This document shows positions 1-7,221 of a stretch of DNA of 8,056 nucleotides, piece by piece. The notes beneath the pieces are model-generated. The model made no database searches and was not told the DNA's origin. It saw only the letters and a list, made by a program, of their open reading frames with translations. Positions within the stretch are counted from its first letter, which is position 1; every line of letters begins with the position of its first letter. A program made the translations under genes and the position numbers. Source of the stretch: Collinsella sp. (GTDB lineage: Bacteria; Actinomycetota; Coriobacteriia; Coriobacteriales; Coriobacteriaceae); the NCBI GenBank assembly GCA_019414515.1, contig DXLX01000017.1, positions 1 to 8,056 of the forward strand. The letters run 5' to 3'.

Positions 1-69
1 AAAGTTCATATATGGCGGCAGGCGCCCGCCCCGCCCCCGAGGAATTCCCATCCCAAATCTCAACTCTGT

Positions 70-96
70 TATCATAATCACGATAATATCCTGATA
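70..96 (+). promoter_or_regulatory. Possible operator/promoter of the toxin-antitoxin cassette
   Basis: Just upstream of the antitoxin ribosome-binding site lies an AT-rich stretch with nested dyads. TATCA (70-74) mirrors TGATA (92-96), and GATA (82-85) mirrors TATC (87-90) around a single A. GATAAT (82-87) could serve as a -10 box, but I see no convincing -35 box. Phd/YefM-family antitoxins usually bind palindromes overlapping their own promoter and repress it together with the toxin, so this is the natural place for such a site. The dyads are seen directly; the operator role is inferred. Confidence 0.35.
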
Positions 97-111
97 GCTC
101 AGGAGGTAGCT

Positions 112-387
112 GTGAATATTAGGCCAGTCTCAGATCTTAGAAATCACTACCCGGACGTTGAACGCGAAGTCGAACAAGAGGGTCCGGTTTTTCTAACTAA
201 AAACGGGCGGGGCTCTATGGTCGTCATGAGCTTTGAGCAGTACAAGTCGCTGAGCAATACAATCGAGAGCGCCCTTGATGCCGCCGATCGTCAGGCTGCC
301 AGCATGCAACTTCGCTATACGCACGACGATGTCTTTGGCTCTGTCAGAAAAATGCTCAACGGCGGTCTCAATGAACAGGCCCTATAA
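112..387 (+). CDS. Phd/YefM-type type II antitoxin
   Basis: Probable antitoxin of 91 residues that would bind and neutralise the toxin encoded immediately downstream, and repress their shared promoter. The N-terminal half (residues 3-45) matches the Phd/YefM pattern: an IRPVSDLR start, a helix, a VFLTKNGR strand-turn with basic residues, then VVMSFEQY. The rest is a charged, probably flexible C-terminal tail, which in this family wraps around the toxin. The start is GTG at 112, preceded by a perfect AGGAGG (101-106) with a 5-nt spacer. The coding region is clearly AT-richer than the operon on the other strand (30 of 60 G/C in bases 121-180), which hints at acquisition. Family assignment is by sequence pattern; I cannot tell which subfamily it belongs to. 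Confidence 0.85.
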   Translation: MNIRPVSDLRNHYPDVEREVEQEGPVFLTKNGRGSMVVMSFEQYKSLSNTIESALDAADRQAASMQLRYTHDDVFGSVRKMLNGGLNEQAL

Positions 388-685
388 GCTCCGCTATCTT
401 CCCCTATTTTGGGAGGACCTCAGCCAAGCAGCGTCATATATCGCCTTTGATCTCAATAACCCCGCTGCAGCAAATAGGCTTGTCAACAATGTTGAAGCAG
501 GCATACTCGAGCATCTCAAGAGTCCAACCATGTCGCCAACATACCCTTCGACAAGAAGGCGATTGCACCCGTATTACCGCTTCTACGTTGGTAACTACAT
601 GGTTTTTTATGTCGTCATCGACGACGTTATGGAAGTCCGCCGACTGCTATATAAGAGCCGAGATATTGAGTCGATTATCAGGTAG
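371..685 (+). CDS. RelE/ParE-family toxin of a type II toxin-antitoxin pair
   Basis: Probable toxin of 104 residues. The open frame extends upstream to 275, but the ATG at 371 gives the usual family length of about 100 residues and the typical antitoxin overlap (17 nt). It lacks a strong ribosome-binding site of its own, so translation is probably coupled to the antitoxin. The N-terminus (YKLRYLPLFWEDL, then a helix with AANRLVNNVE) and the C-terminal strands (residues 67-98, with YYRFYVGNYMVFYVV and RRLLYKSRD) are the conserved elements of the RelE/ParE fold. Members either cleave mRNA on the ribosome or poison DNA gyrase. The sequence alone does not decide between these, although RRLLYKSRD fits the broad 'plasmid stabilisation' ParE-like group. 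The gene seems intact, without frameshift or premature stop. Confidence 0.85.
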   Translation: MNRPYKLRYLPLFWEDLSQAASYIAFDLNNPAAANRLVNNVEAGILEHLKSPTMSPTYPSTRRRLHPYYRFYVGNYMVFYVVIDDVMEVRRLLYKSRDIESIIR

Positions 686-787
686 GTTTCTTTCAGCTAA
701 AGAACGCCGGAAATTCGACGCTGGATTGTTAACCTTGCTGGGCGTTGTCGACGCCAAACCAGCTCAGAAGCTATATCGATACAGAAA

Positions 788-922
788 GGTCCCCGACCGG
801 AGGGGCCGGATATAAGGTTTATCGCGAGTTCCGCACGCAAAGAAGGCCACTTAATGTGGCCTTCGTCTTGCGCAGGACTGTAGAGCGGGAAACCTTATAT
901 CCGGCCCCTCCGGTCGGGGACC
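788..922. repeat. Perfect 33-bp inverted repeat flanking a hairpin (135-bp element)
   Basis: Bases 788-820 are the exact reverse complement of 890-922, 33 of 33 positions, with a 69-base interior. The match stops at both ends: 787/923 and 821/889 do not pair. Each arm has further self-complementarity, with CCCC (791-794) against GGGG (802-805) and CCGG at 797-800 and 806-809. A smaller hairpin (842-864) sits in the interior. The element lies between the convergent toxin gene and tsaD fusion. It is not a classical intrinsic terminator because no T-run follows the outer arms, and I see no target-site duplication next to it. It could be a MITE-like or REP-like repeat, or an extended transcript-end structure. 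Confidence 0.8.
842..864 (-). terminator. Hairpin terminator, probably ending the acpS-tsaD operon
   Basis: GAAGGCCAC (842-850) and GTGGCCTTC (856-864) form a perfect 9-bp stem around a 5-base loop. Read on the minus strand the stem is followed by TTT and then GCG, a short U-tract, about 70 bases past the stop of the tsaD fusion. Read on the plus strand it is followed by GTCTT, which is weaker. It may stop transcription from both converging sides. The hairpin is certain; its efficiency as a terminator is inferred. Confidence 0.6.
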
Positions 923-934
923 GCGCCTTTGCGA

Positions 935-3319
935 CTACAGCGTCATGTTCGGATCGGCGTCGACATCGAACGGCGAGATTTCTCCTCGGTCGAATTTACG
1001 GCGGGCGACCTCCGCGATCATGGCGGCGTTATCGGTGCAGGCAGACAAGGGCGGCACCGTTACGCGGATTCCCTGACGCCCGAGTTTCTTGATCATCATC
1101 TCGCGCAGATGCGGGTTGGCCGAGACGCCGCCGCCGATGCAATACTCCTTGCACCCGGTAGCATGCAGGGCGTTTTTGGCCTTCTTGTACTGCACGTCAA
1201 AGACCGCCGCCTCAAACGAAGCCGCCAAATCGGGCAGATGAATCGTGCGCCCGGCCTTGGTCTCCTGCTCGATGTAGAGCGTCACCGCCGTCTTGAGGCC
1301 CGAAAGCGAGAAGCGGTAGTCGCCCCTGCTGTTCAGCGCGCGGGGGAAATCAATCGCCTTAGGGTTGCCCGTCTCGGCAAGCTTGGAGATGATGGGGCCT
1401 CCGGGATAGCCAAGGCCCAGTGCCTTTGCCACCTTGTCGAAGGCTTCGCCCACGGCGTCGTCAAGCGTCTCGCCAAGCACCTCGTAGTCGCCCCATGCCC
1501 TTACGTGCACGAGCATGGTGTGCCCGCCCGAAACAAGCGTAAAGATAAACGGCGGCTTGAGGTCGGGCTGCGCCAACAGGTTGGCAAACAGGTGACCCTC
1601 CAGATGATTGACGCACACCAGCGGTTTGCCGGCAGCATACGCAAAGCCCTTGGCAAAGGCGACACCCACCACCAAGGCACCCACCAGGCCCGGACCTTGC
1701 GTCACGCCCACGGCGGCAAGCTCACTTGGTGCAATGGCTCCGCCCGTAAGGCCCAGCGACGCTGCGGCGTCCTCGAGTGCCGCGTCCACGACGCTCACGA
1801 TGACCTCAACGTGCTTGCGCGAGGCGATCTCGGGCACCACGCCGCCAAAGCGAGCATGAAAATCAATCTGTGTCGACACCTGGTTGGCCAGTATATTGCC
1901 ATCCGCATCGATAATTGCCACGGCTGTCTCGTCGCAGGAGCTCTCGATGGCAAGCACCAGGCGGCGGCGCTCGATTTCGGCACGCTCCTCAGCGGTGCGT
2001 TCGGGCGCGGGCAGCGGCCATACACGCTGTTCGGCAGCCGTCGGCTCGGGCGAGGCATTGTCGAGAGGAAGCACCAGGGGCAGCGGCGCCGTCATGACGA
2101 TGGCATCCTTGCCGGCACCGTAATAGCCACGGCGACGACCCGCCTCGGTAAAGCCCAGAGCGGCATAGAGCGCAATTGCGGCCTCGTTGCCGTCCTCAAC
2201 CTCAAGCGAAGCCGTGGTGCAGCCGAGCATCTGCGCGTCATAGCTCACGTGCGACAGAAGCTTGCGGGCGATGCCCTCGCGGCGATGCGCCGGATCGACG
2301 GCAACGTCCATAATCTGCACGTCCCCGTCGACGACCATACCGCCGGCAAGACCCAGCAGACGGCCGTCGTCGTGCGCCACCCACCAGCTACGTGGCGCGG
2401 CAACGTCCTCGCCCAGCTCGGACAGGAACATGCCCGGCGTCCACGCCTCGTGTCCGGCGCCTTCAAAGCAGGCGGTCTCCAGTGCGCTCGCGCCCTCGGC
2501 ATCCGCCGCGCCCATGGGGCGGAATTGCAGATGACGTCCGGCAAGCTCGTCGGCAACACCTGTCACCTCACTCTGCGCGCTCTCGGCAAGGCCCAGACGC
2601 TTGCGCTCGTTTTCCTCGGCGTCCGAAAGGCGCGTATAGATCGGCAAGACGCGAGCCGGATCGCCATCGCCTGCGGCGTGCGCCATCAGCAGGCCCTCGC
2701 CCGAGGGCCACCACAGGTCTCGCTCCACGCAGCGCGCCGTCTCATCCTCGCCCAGCAGTTTGCCATAACGCACGAGACCGTCACCAGTCAGCTGAACCTG
2801 ATCCCAGTCCGCGGTCTGGCGCCACTCATCAAGCGCCACGGCGGCCTTGACCACGCGCTCGCGCTCAAACAGACGCTCGGGGCCCTCATCCCCCAGCACA
2901 TAGAGCGCCGGGTACACCTCGCCGCGCATGGCATCGGCAAGAACACCAAGCTTGCCGCGCACGCCGGCCTTCCATGCCGTCCAGGCGCAAGCATCGAGCG
3001 TCGACACGCCCAGCAACGGCACATTGGCACCGTGCGCCAGACCCTTTGCGGTGGAGATGCCGATACGCACGCCCGTAAACGAGCCGGGACCGCGACCGAC
3101 CACATAACAGCCGACATCGCTGCGATCCAGGCCGGCCTGCTTCAGTAGGTCATCAACAGTATTCACGAGCTCCACGTTGGCATGGCGGCGACACAGATGG
3201 TCCCCACTTACCAGCTTTGCCTCGCCTGTCTGCACGTCAATCCAGCTTGCCGCGCAGGCAAGCATGTCGGTCGATGTGTCGAGCGCCACCACCAGCGCGT
3301 TGTCGTTATGCAAGCTCAT
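935..3319 (-). CDS. tsaD: TsaB-RimI-TsaD triple fusion (tRNA t6A37 transferase with N-acetyltransferase domain)
   Basis: One 794-residue frame joins three proteins that are usually separate. Residues 1 to about 232 are TsaB, the dimerisation partner of TsaD (ALDTST at 12-17, GPGSFTGVRIGIS at 77-89). Residues about 262-413 are a GNAT acetyltransferase like RimI, which acetylates ribosomal protein S18; the acetyl-CoA loop is RREGIA (346-351). Residues about 453-794 are a full-length TsaD, which transfers threonylcarbamoyl from its AMP adduct to A37 of ANN-decoding tRNAs. TsaD motifs are SSCDET (460-465), metal-binding HLEGH (572-576), SGGHT (597-601), GGGVSANPHLR (729-739) and CTDN with metal ligand D763. 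Linkers are about 30 residues (232-261) and 40 residues (414-452), the second proline-rich then charged. The start lies inside the end of tsaE (14-nt overlap), with a weak AAGG upstream. All catalytic motifs look intact. Confidence 0.95.
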   Translation of the reverse strand: MSLHNDNALVVALDTSTDMLACAASWIDVQTGEAKLVSGDHLCRRHANVELVNTVDDLLKQAGLDRSDVGCYVVGRGPGSFTGVRIGISTAKGLAHGANVPLLGVSTLDACAWTAWKAGVRGKLGVLADAMRGEVYPALYVLGDEGPERLFERERVVKAAVALDEWRQTADWDQVQLTGDGLVRYGKLLGEDETARCVERDLWWPSGEGLLMAHAAGDGDPARVLPIYTRLSDAEENERKRLGLAESAQSEVTGVADELAGRHLQFRPMGAADAEGASALETACFEGAGHEAWTPGMFLSELGEDVAAPRSWWVAHDDGRLLGLAGGMVVDGDVQIMDVAVDPAHRREGIARKLLSHVSYDAQMLGCTTASLEVEDGNEAAIALYAALGFTEAGRRRGYYGAGKDAIVMTAPLPLVLPLDNASPEPTAAEQRVWPLPAPERTAEERAEIERRRLVLAIESSCDETAVAIIDADGNILANQVSTQIDFHARFGGVVPEIASRKHVEVIVSVVDAALEDAAASLGLTGGAIAPSELAAVGVTQGPGLVGALVVGVAFAKGFAYAAGKPLVCVNHLEGHLFANLLAQPDLKPPFIFTLVSGGHTMLVHVRAWGDYEVLGETLDDAVGEAFDKVAKALGLGYPGGPIISKLAETGNPKAIDFPRALNSRGDYRFSLSGLKTAVTLYIEQETKAGRTIHLPDLAASFEAAVFDVQYKKAKNALHATGCKEYCIGGGVSANPHLREMMIKKLGRQGIRVTVPPLSACTDNAAMIAEVARRKFDRGEISPFDVDADPNMTL

Positions 3320-3812
3320 CTTGTACAGCCTTATCTATCAAATGGGAAAGCTCAATCGCGCGCTCGCCGTGTGCCTCGAGCGTTATCGTTCGCACGTCGC
3401 TGTCGTCCTCATCGCGCTTAAGCGTCACCGAAAGATACTCATCTGTCAGTTCATCCTGAAACTGCTCGCCCCATTCCAGCAGGCAAACACCCTCATAGCC
3501 CAGCACGTCAAAAATGCCCGTATCCTCAAGCTCGTAGGCATGCTCCAGGCGGTACAGATCAAAATGGAACAGCGGAATACGCCCTTGGTCATGAACGGCC
3601 ATGAGTGCGAACGTAGGGCTTGTGACCATATGCTCATCGCCCAGAGCGCGCGAAACGCCCTTGGTGAAGTGGGTTTTGCCCACCCCGAGGCCGCCGGTCA
3701 AGATCAGCACATCGCCATCTTCTAGACACGGTGCGACCAGCTCGCCAAAATGCTCCGTATCGGCAGTACGGGCCGTTCTATAGGTACCTACCCCCAGGCG
3801 CTCCAGGGACAT
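3306..3812 (-). CDS. tsaE: TsaE, ATPase of the tRNA t6A37 complex
   Basis: TsaE of 168 residues, a small P-loop ATPase that binds the TsaB-TsaD dimer and is needed for turnover of tRNA threonylcarbamoyladenosine synthesis in bacteria. The Walker A motif is GGLGVGKT (residues 40-47). The family signatures SPTF (65-68), HFDLYRL (83-89) and the Walker B-like LLEWGE (111-116) follow in the usual order. The length is close to or slightly above the typical 150-160. The ATG at 3812 has an AAGGAG ribosome-binding site five bases upstream. Its last codons overlap the start of the tsaB-rimI-tsaD fusion by 14 nt, so the TsaE, TsaB and TsaD parts of one complex are translated in a coupled way. Confidence 0.97.
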   Translation of the reverse strand: MSLERLGVGTYRTARTADTEHFGELVAPCLEDGDVLILTGGLGVGKTHFTKGVSRALGDEHMVTSPTFALMAVHDQGRIPLFHFDLYRLEHAYELEDTGIFDVLGYEGVCLLEWGEQFQDELTDEYLSVTLKRDEDDSDVRTITLEAHGERAIELSHLIDKAVQDELA

Positions 3813-3827
3813 ATACGCTCCTTATTA

Positions 3828-4448
3828 TTATTCCGAGGCGGTCTCCGGCGCGGGGTGCCGCTCCAGATAGTCGCCCAGCATCTTAAAGTCTTCCTCCAGC
3901 AACTCCTGCCACGCCGGATTGCGCAGCGCCGCCGCAGGATGAAACGTCGGTATCACCACAAAGTGGCCCATCTGATGGAACCTGCCGCGCAGCTTGGTAA
4001 TGCCGATCTCGGTCTTGAGCACAAAGTGCGTTGCGGGGTTACCGAGCGTCACGATGATATCGGGCCAGATGCTTCGAATCTGCTCGCGCAAAAACGGTGA
4101 GCAAGCCAGCACTTCCTCGGGACGCGGATTGCGGTTTCCCGGCGGGCGGCACTTAAGCACGTTGGCGATATAGACGTCCTCGCGCTTAAGACCTGCCAGG
4201 GACAAAATGCCGTTGAGGTCTTCACCCGCCGCCCCCACAAAAGGTTCGCCCTGCAAATCCTCGTTGCGACCCGGTGCTTCACCAATAAACATGACGCGAG
4301 CGTGGGGGTTTCCCACGCCAAACACGATGTTATGGCGCGACTGATAGAGCTGGCAGAGATGGCAGTCGCCTAAAACAGCCTCAATCTCCTCGAGTGCGAC
4401 CTCACGTGGCGCCTGATGGGTATGGCCGGGAATGTGCATGACGCCCAT
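3828..4448 (-). CDS. Family 4 uracil-DNA glycosylase with Fe-S cluster
   Basis: Uracil-DNA glycosylase of 206 residues that removes uracil (from cytosine deamination or dUTP incorporation) as the first step of base excision repair. Family 4 is shown by four cysteines placed to hold a 4Fe-4S cluster (C29, C32, C100, C116), by motif 1 GEAPGRNED (56-64) and by motif 2 with FHPAAALRNP (169-178). It contains the FVGAAGEDLN segment typical of these enzymes. The ATG at 4448 follows GGAG, part of a TAGGAG in which the first three bases are the alr stop codon. M4 is an alternative start but is too close to that site. The stop lies 15 nt before tsaE. Older annotations call such proteins phage SPO1 DNA polymerase-related. 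Confidence 0.94.
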   Translation of the reverse strand: MGVMHIPGHTHQAPREVALEEIEAVLGDCHLCQLYQSRHNIVFGVGNPHARVMFIGEAPGRNEDLQGEPFVGAAGEDLNGILSLAGLKREDVYIANVLKCRPPGNRNPRPEEVLACSPFLREQIRSIWPDIIVTLGNPATHFVLKTEIGITKLRGRFHQMGHFVVIPTFHPAAALRNPAWQELLEEDFKMLGDYLERHPAPETASE

Positions 4449-4456
4449 AGCGGCTC

Positions 4457-5602
4457 CTACACGTAGACCTTGTCGAGACGCATGCCAAAGCCGCAGGCGA
4501 CCTCGTAGTTAATCGTTCCGCGCAGTCGGGCCATCTCGTCCATAGTGATCTCGGCATCGCCATCGCGGCCGACAATAATCATCTCGTCACCATACACGGC
4601 CTCGGGAATCTCGTGTGCCGGGCTGGACTGAATGGCGACCATAAACTGATCCATGCAGATATTGCCAACCTGACGCACGCGCTCGCCGCGATACAGCACA
4701 TCCATACGATTGGAAAGCGTACGCGATAGGCCGTCGGCATAACCGATCGGCAGCGTGCAGATCTGAACGCGCGTACGCGGTACGCGGTAGGTAAAACCGT
4801 AGCCCACGCCCTCGCCCATCGCAGGGTGCGCCACGCGCGTCACGCGCGCATGAACGCTCATAACGGGATCGAGCTGCATCACACGGCTACTCAGCTCGCA
4901 CGACTGCATGCCATACAAGCCAACGCCGGCGCGAATCATATCAAAATGCATCGAGGGGTCGAGCATCGAGGACGGCGTGTTGGCGCAATGCACGATACCG
5001 CACTCAAAACCCGCATCCTTAATGGCCTGAACGGCCTCGGTAAAGCGCTGGCACTGCAGCTTGTAGTCCCAGCCCGAAGGTTCATCGGCCGTGGCGAAGT
5101 GCGTAAATACGCCGTCGCACTGAATACCGCGATGGAAATCAATACCGCGGACAAAGTCGAGCACCTGCGTGTAATGTACGCCGATGCGGTTCATGCCCGT
5201 CTCGATGGCGAGATGATACTTGCCCACCTTGCCCGCCGCGACGGCACATTCGCCATACGCAAGAGCAAAGTCGGACGTATAGACCGAGGGCATGATATCG
5301 AACTCGAGCAACGTCGGAATGGCCTCGATAGGCGGCTCGCTTAGGATAAGGACGGGTTTCGTAATCCCGCCCTGTCGGAGCTCAACGCCCTCGTTAACCG
5401 TCGCCACGGCAAACATGTCGGCGCCGGCCGAATACATAATCTTGGCGCACTCAACAGCTCCATGACCATAAGCGTCGGCTTTAACCACGCAGCACAGGCG
5501 CTGACGCGGATTCAGCAAATTCTTATAGGCCCTCGTGTTGCGGCGAAGCGCCCCGCGGTCGATCTCGACCCAGGACCAACGCGTCAAATCGGCTTTATTC
5601 AT
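4457..5602 (-). CDS. alr: Alanine racemase
   Basis: PLP-dependent alanine racemase of 381 residues, interconverting L- and D-alanine in the cytoplasm to supply D-Ala for peptidoglycan. The PLP lysine is K41 in VVKADAYGHG. R139 in MNRIG and the phosphate-binding RAGVGLYG (224-231) are in place. The second catalytic base is Y268 in GEGVGYGFTYR, and the C-terminal beta domain carries the conserved NICMDQ (314-319). The length is normal and the gene appears intact. The ATG at 5602 is only 2 nt after the nnr stop and has no strong ribosome-binding site directly before it, so translation is probably coupled to nnr. An acpS-nnr-alr order is common in Gram-positive bacteria. Confidence 0.97.
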   Translation of the reverse strand: MNKADLTRWSWVEIDRGALRRNTRAYKNLLNPRQRLCCVVKADAYGHGAVECAKIMYSAGADMFAVATVNEGVELRQGGITKPVLILSEPPIEAIPTLLEFDIMPSVYTSDFALAYGECAVAAGKVGKYHLAIETGMNRIGVHYTQVLDFVRGIDFHRGIQCDGVFTHFATADEPSGWDYKLQCQRFTEAVQAIKDAGFECGIVHCANTPSSMLDPSMHFDMIRAGVGLYGMQSCELSSRVMQLDPVMSVHARVTRVAHPAMGEGVGYGFTYRVPRTRVQICTLPIGYADGLSRTLSNRMDVLYRGERVRQVGNICMDQFMVAIQSSPAHEIPEAVYGDEMIIVGRDGDAEITMDEMARLRGTINYEVACGFGMRLDKVYV

Positions 5603-5604
5603 AA

Positions 5605-7221
5605 TTAGTCATCCGACCCTTCGTCCGTGATTCCCAGATCATCGAGCGCATCCTTTGCCGCCAACTCCATGGCGGGACCGATCAAGTCGATAAGATCGGT
5701 CGCGATAACGCTCTTCTCGCCAAACTCCGTCGCCGCGGCAAAACCGGCATAGCTATGAAGCGCGACGGCATACGAGTACAGCAGCTCCCAGCGGTCCATC
5801 TCATCGCGCATGGTGGCTAGCGTGCCGGCCAGAATACCCGCAAGGACGTCACCCGAGCCAGCGGTCGCCAACGACGCCGGGCCAGAGAGCGGCAGCAGCA
5901 CGCGCTCAACACCGCAAATGGCCGTCGTCGGGCCCTTAGCGATAACAACGAGGTTATCGGAACCGGCGGCCCAGACAACCTTTTGCGCGGCGGCAATCGC
6001 GGTTCCAAGGTCATTGACCTCATCACCGGCGACGAGACGCGAAAGCTCACGATAATGCGGCGTCATAACGAGCGGCTGCTCACGACGATACATCTCGGGA
6101 TTACTGTCGATGCCATCGATTGCAATCTTGGCAAGGCAGTTGAGAGCATCGGCATCCAAGATAAGCGGTACGTCGAGCTCAAGCAGACCCGAAACCACCT
6201 GCATGGCACCGGCAGATGTCGTCATGCCGGGACCACACAGCACGCAGCTATATTTCTTGGCAATCTCACATACCGTCATGCGCGCAGCGGCACCAAAAGA
6301 ACCGCGGGAATCAGATGGAATAGCAAAGACCGGAATCGAGGGGAGCGCCATGCGGATAAGGTTGGCACACGCATCCGGAGTCGCGACTGCCACATAGCCG
6401 GCGCCTGCGCGGGCAGCGGACTTGGCAGCCATAATGGCCGCACCAGGATACTGCGCCGATCCGGCAACAATGAGCACCGAGCCGCGCGAGTACTTATCGA
6501 TATTCGTAGGCAGCGGAGCAAAATAGTCCACAAGGTCACCGGGTTCCACGATCTCGGCAGCATGGTCGACATCGTCAATAACCTCATCAAGGCGGTCATA
6601 CAGACCGCCGCAGACCAGATCGCCTGCATATTCGGGACCGTCAGCGCTGTATAAGCCGATCTTGGGAGCAATCATCGTCACCGTACGCTCGGCACGAATG
6701 CAGTCGTCATCCACCACACCCGTCTCGGCATTCAGGCCCGAAGGAACATCGATGGAGACAACGCGATCGGCATTTTCATTGACCGTGGGGATCCAGATTG
6801 AAAACGGCGCACGAAGATCACCATGAAAACCGGTACCAAAAATGGCATCGACTACAACATCAGCCTTATCAATCAGCACCTCCAGCTCATCACGAGAGGG
6901 GCCGACACACACATGCACGTCGCGACCAGCAGTACGACGGGCGACATGACGAGCGAGAGCGGCAGGGATCTCATCCGGCTCAACCGGAGAGACGATATCT
7001 ACATCAACGCCCTTATGCGTCAGAATGTCAGCGGCAACCCAGCCATCTCCGCCATTGTTGCCAAAACCGACCAATACAAGAACGCGATCGGGGTTGAGCT
7101 TTAAAATCTCGTTGGCAGCAAATTCGCCCGCCAACTCCATGAGTTCGGCCTTCGAGGTACCCTCACGCTCGATAATATCTTCGAGGCGAACGACTTCCTC
7201 GGTACTCAAAACCGGTTTCAT
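5605..7221 (-). CDS. nnr: Bifunctional NAD(P)H-hydrate epimerase / ADP-dependent dehydratase
   Basis: Metabolite-repair enzyme of 538 residues that restores NADH and NADPH damaged by hydration. The N-terminal YjeF_N domain (about 1-220) epimerises the R and S hydrates and shows GFGNNGGDGW (52-61), DAIFGTGF (125-132) and DVPSGLNAETG (158-168). The C-terminal ribokinase-like domain (about 235-520) dehydrates the S form using ADP. It shows KYSRGSVLIVAGS (243-255) with the YPGAA that follows, DADALN (356-361), TPHYREL (387-393) and GSGDVLAGI (455-463) with catalytic D458. The tail after about 523 is acidic. The start codon directly follows the acpS stop (TAG then ATG), and its AGGAG ribosome-binding site is contained in the last acpS codons. 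Confidence 0.96.
   Translation of the reverse strand: MKPVLSTEEVVRLEDIIEREGTSKAELMELAGEFAANEILKLNPDRVLVLVGFGNNGGDGWVAADILTHKGVDVDIVSPVEPDEIPAALARHVARRTAGRDVHVCVGPSRDELEVLIDKADVVVDAIFGTGFHGDLRAPFSIWIPTVNENADRVVSIDVPSGLNAETGVVDDDCIRAERTVTMIAPKIGLYSADGPEYAGDLVCGGLYDRLDEVIDDVDHAAEIVEPGDLVDYFAPLPTNIDKYSRGSVLIVAGSAQYPGAAIMAAKSAARAGAGYVAVATPDACANLIRMALPSIPVFAIPSDSRGSFGAAARMTVCEIAKKYSCVLCGPGMTTSAGAMQVVSGLLELDVPLILDADALNCLAKIAIDGIDSNPEMYRREQPLVMTPHYRELSRLVAGDEVNDLGTAIAAAQKVVWAAGSDNLVVIAKGPTTAICGVERVLLPLSGPASLATAGSGDVLAGILAGTLATMRDEMDRWELLYSYAVALHSYAGFAAATEFGEKSVIATDLIDLIGPAMELAAKDALDDLGITDEGSDD

Noticed and set aside
15..31. Short G/C-rich dyad GGCGG...CCGCC near the left edge
   Set aside because: The five-base stem has no T-run after it and is expected by chance in such G/C-rich sequence.
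275..370. Upstream extension of the toxin frame
   Set aside because: It lies entirely inside the antitoxin gene and would make the toxin about 32 residues longer than usual; the ATG at 371 fits the family.
788..922. CRISPR-like or insertion-sequence reading of the repeat arms
   Set aside because: There are only two arms, inverted not direct, no transposase frame between them, and no target-site duplication next to them.
745..1092. Plus-strand open frame spanning the inverted repeat and the end of the tsaD fusion
   Set aside because: It has no ribosome-binding site, its translation follows the repeat and antisense sequence, and it resembles no family known to me.
929..3148. A 739-codon open frame on the plus strand, antisense to the tsaB-rimI-tsaD fusion
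   Set aside because: It is rich in Arg, His and Ala with no recognisable domain, and is the typical by-product of high-GC codon use on the opposite strand, whose protein has all expected family motifs.
4826..5344. 172-codon plus-strand frame antisense to alr
   Set aside because: It is a shadow of a fully supported alanine racemase, with no ribosome-binding site or recognisable domain.
5983..6654. 223-codon plus-strand frame antisense to nnr
   Set aside because: It is a shadow of a gene with intact motifs in both domains and shows no independent support.
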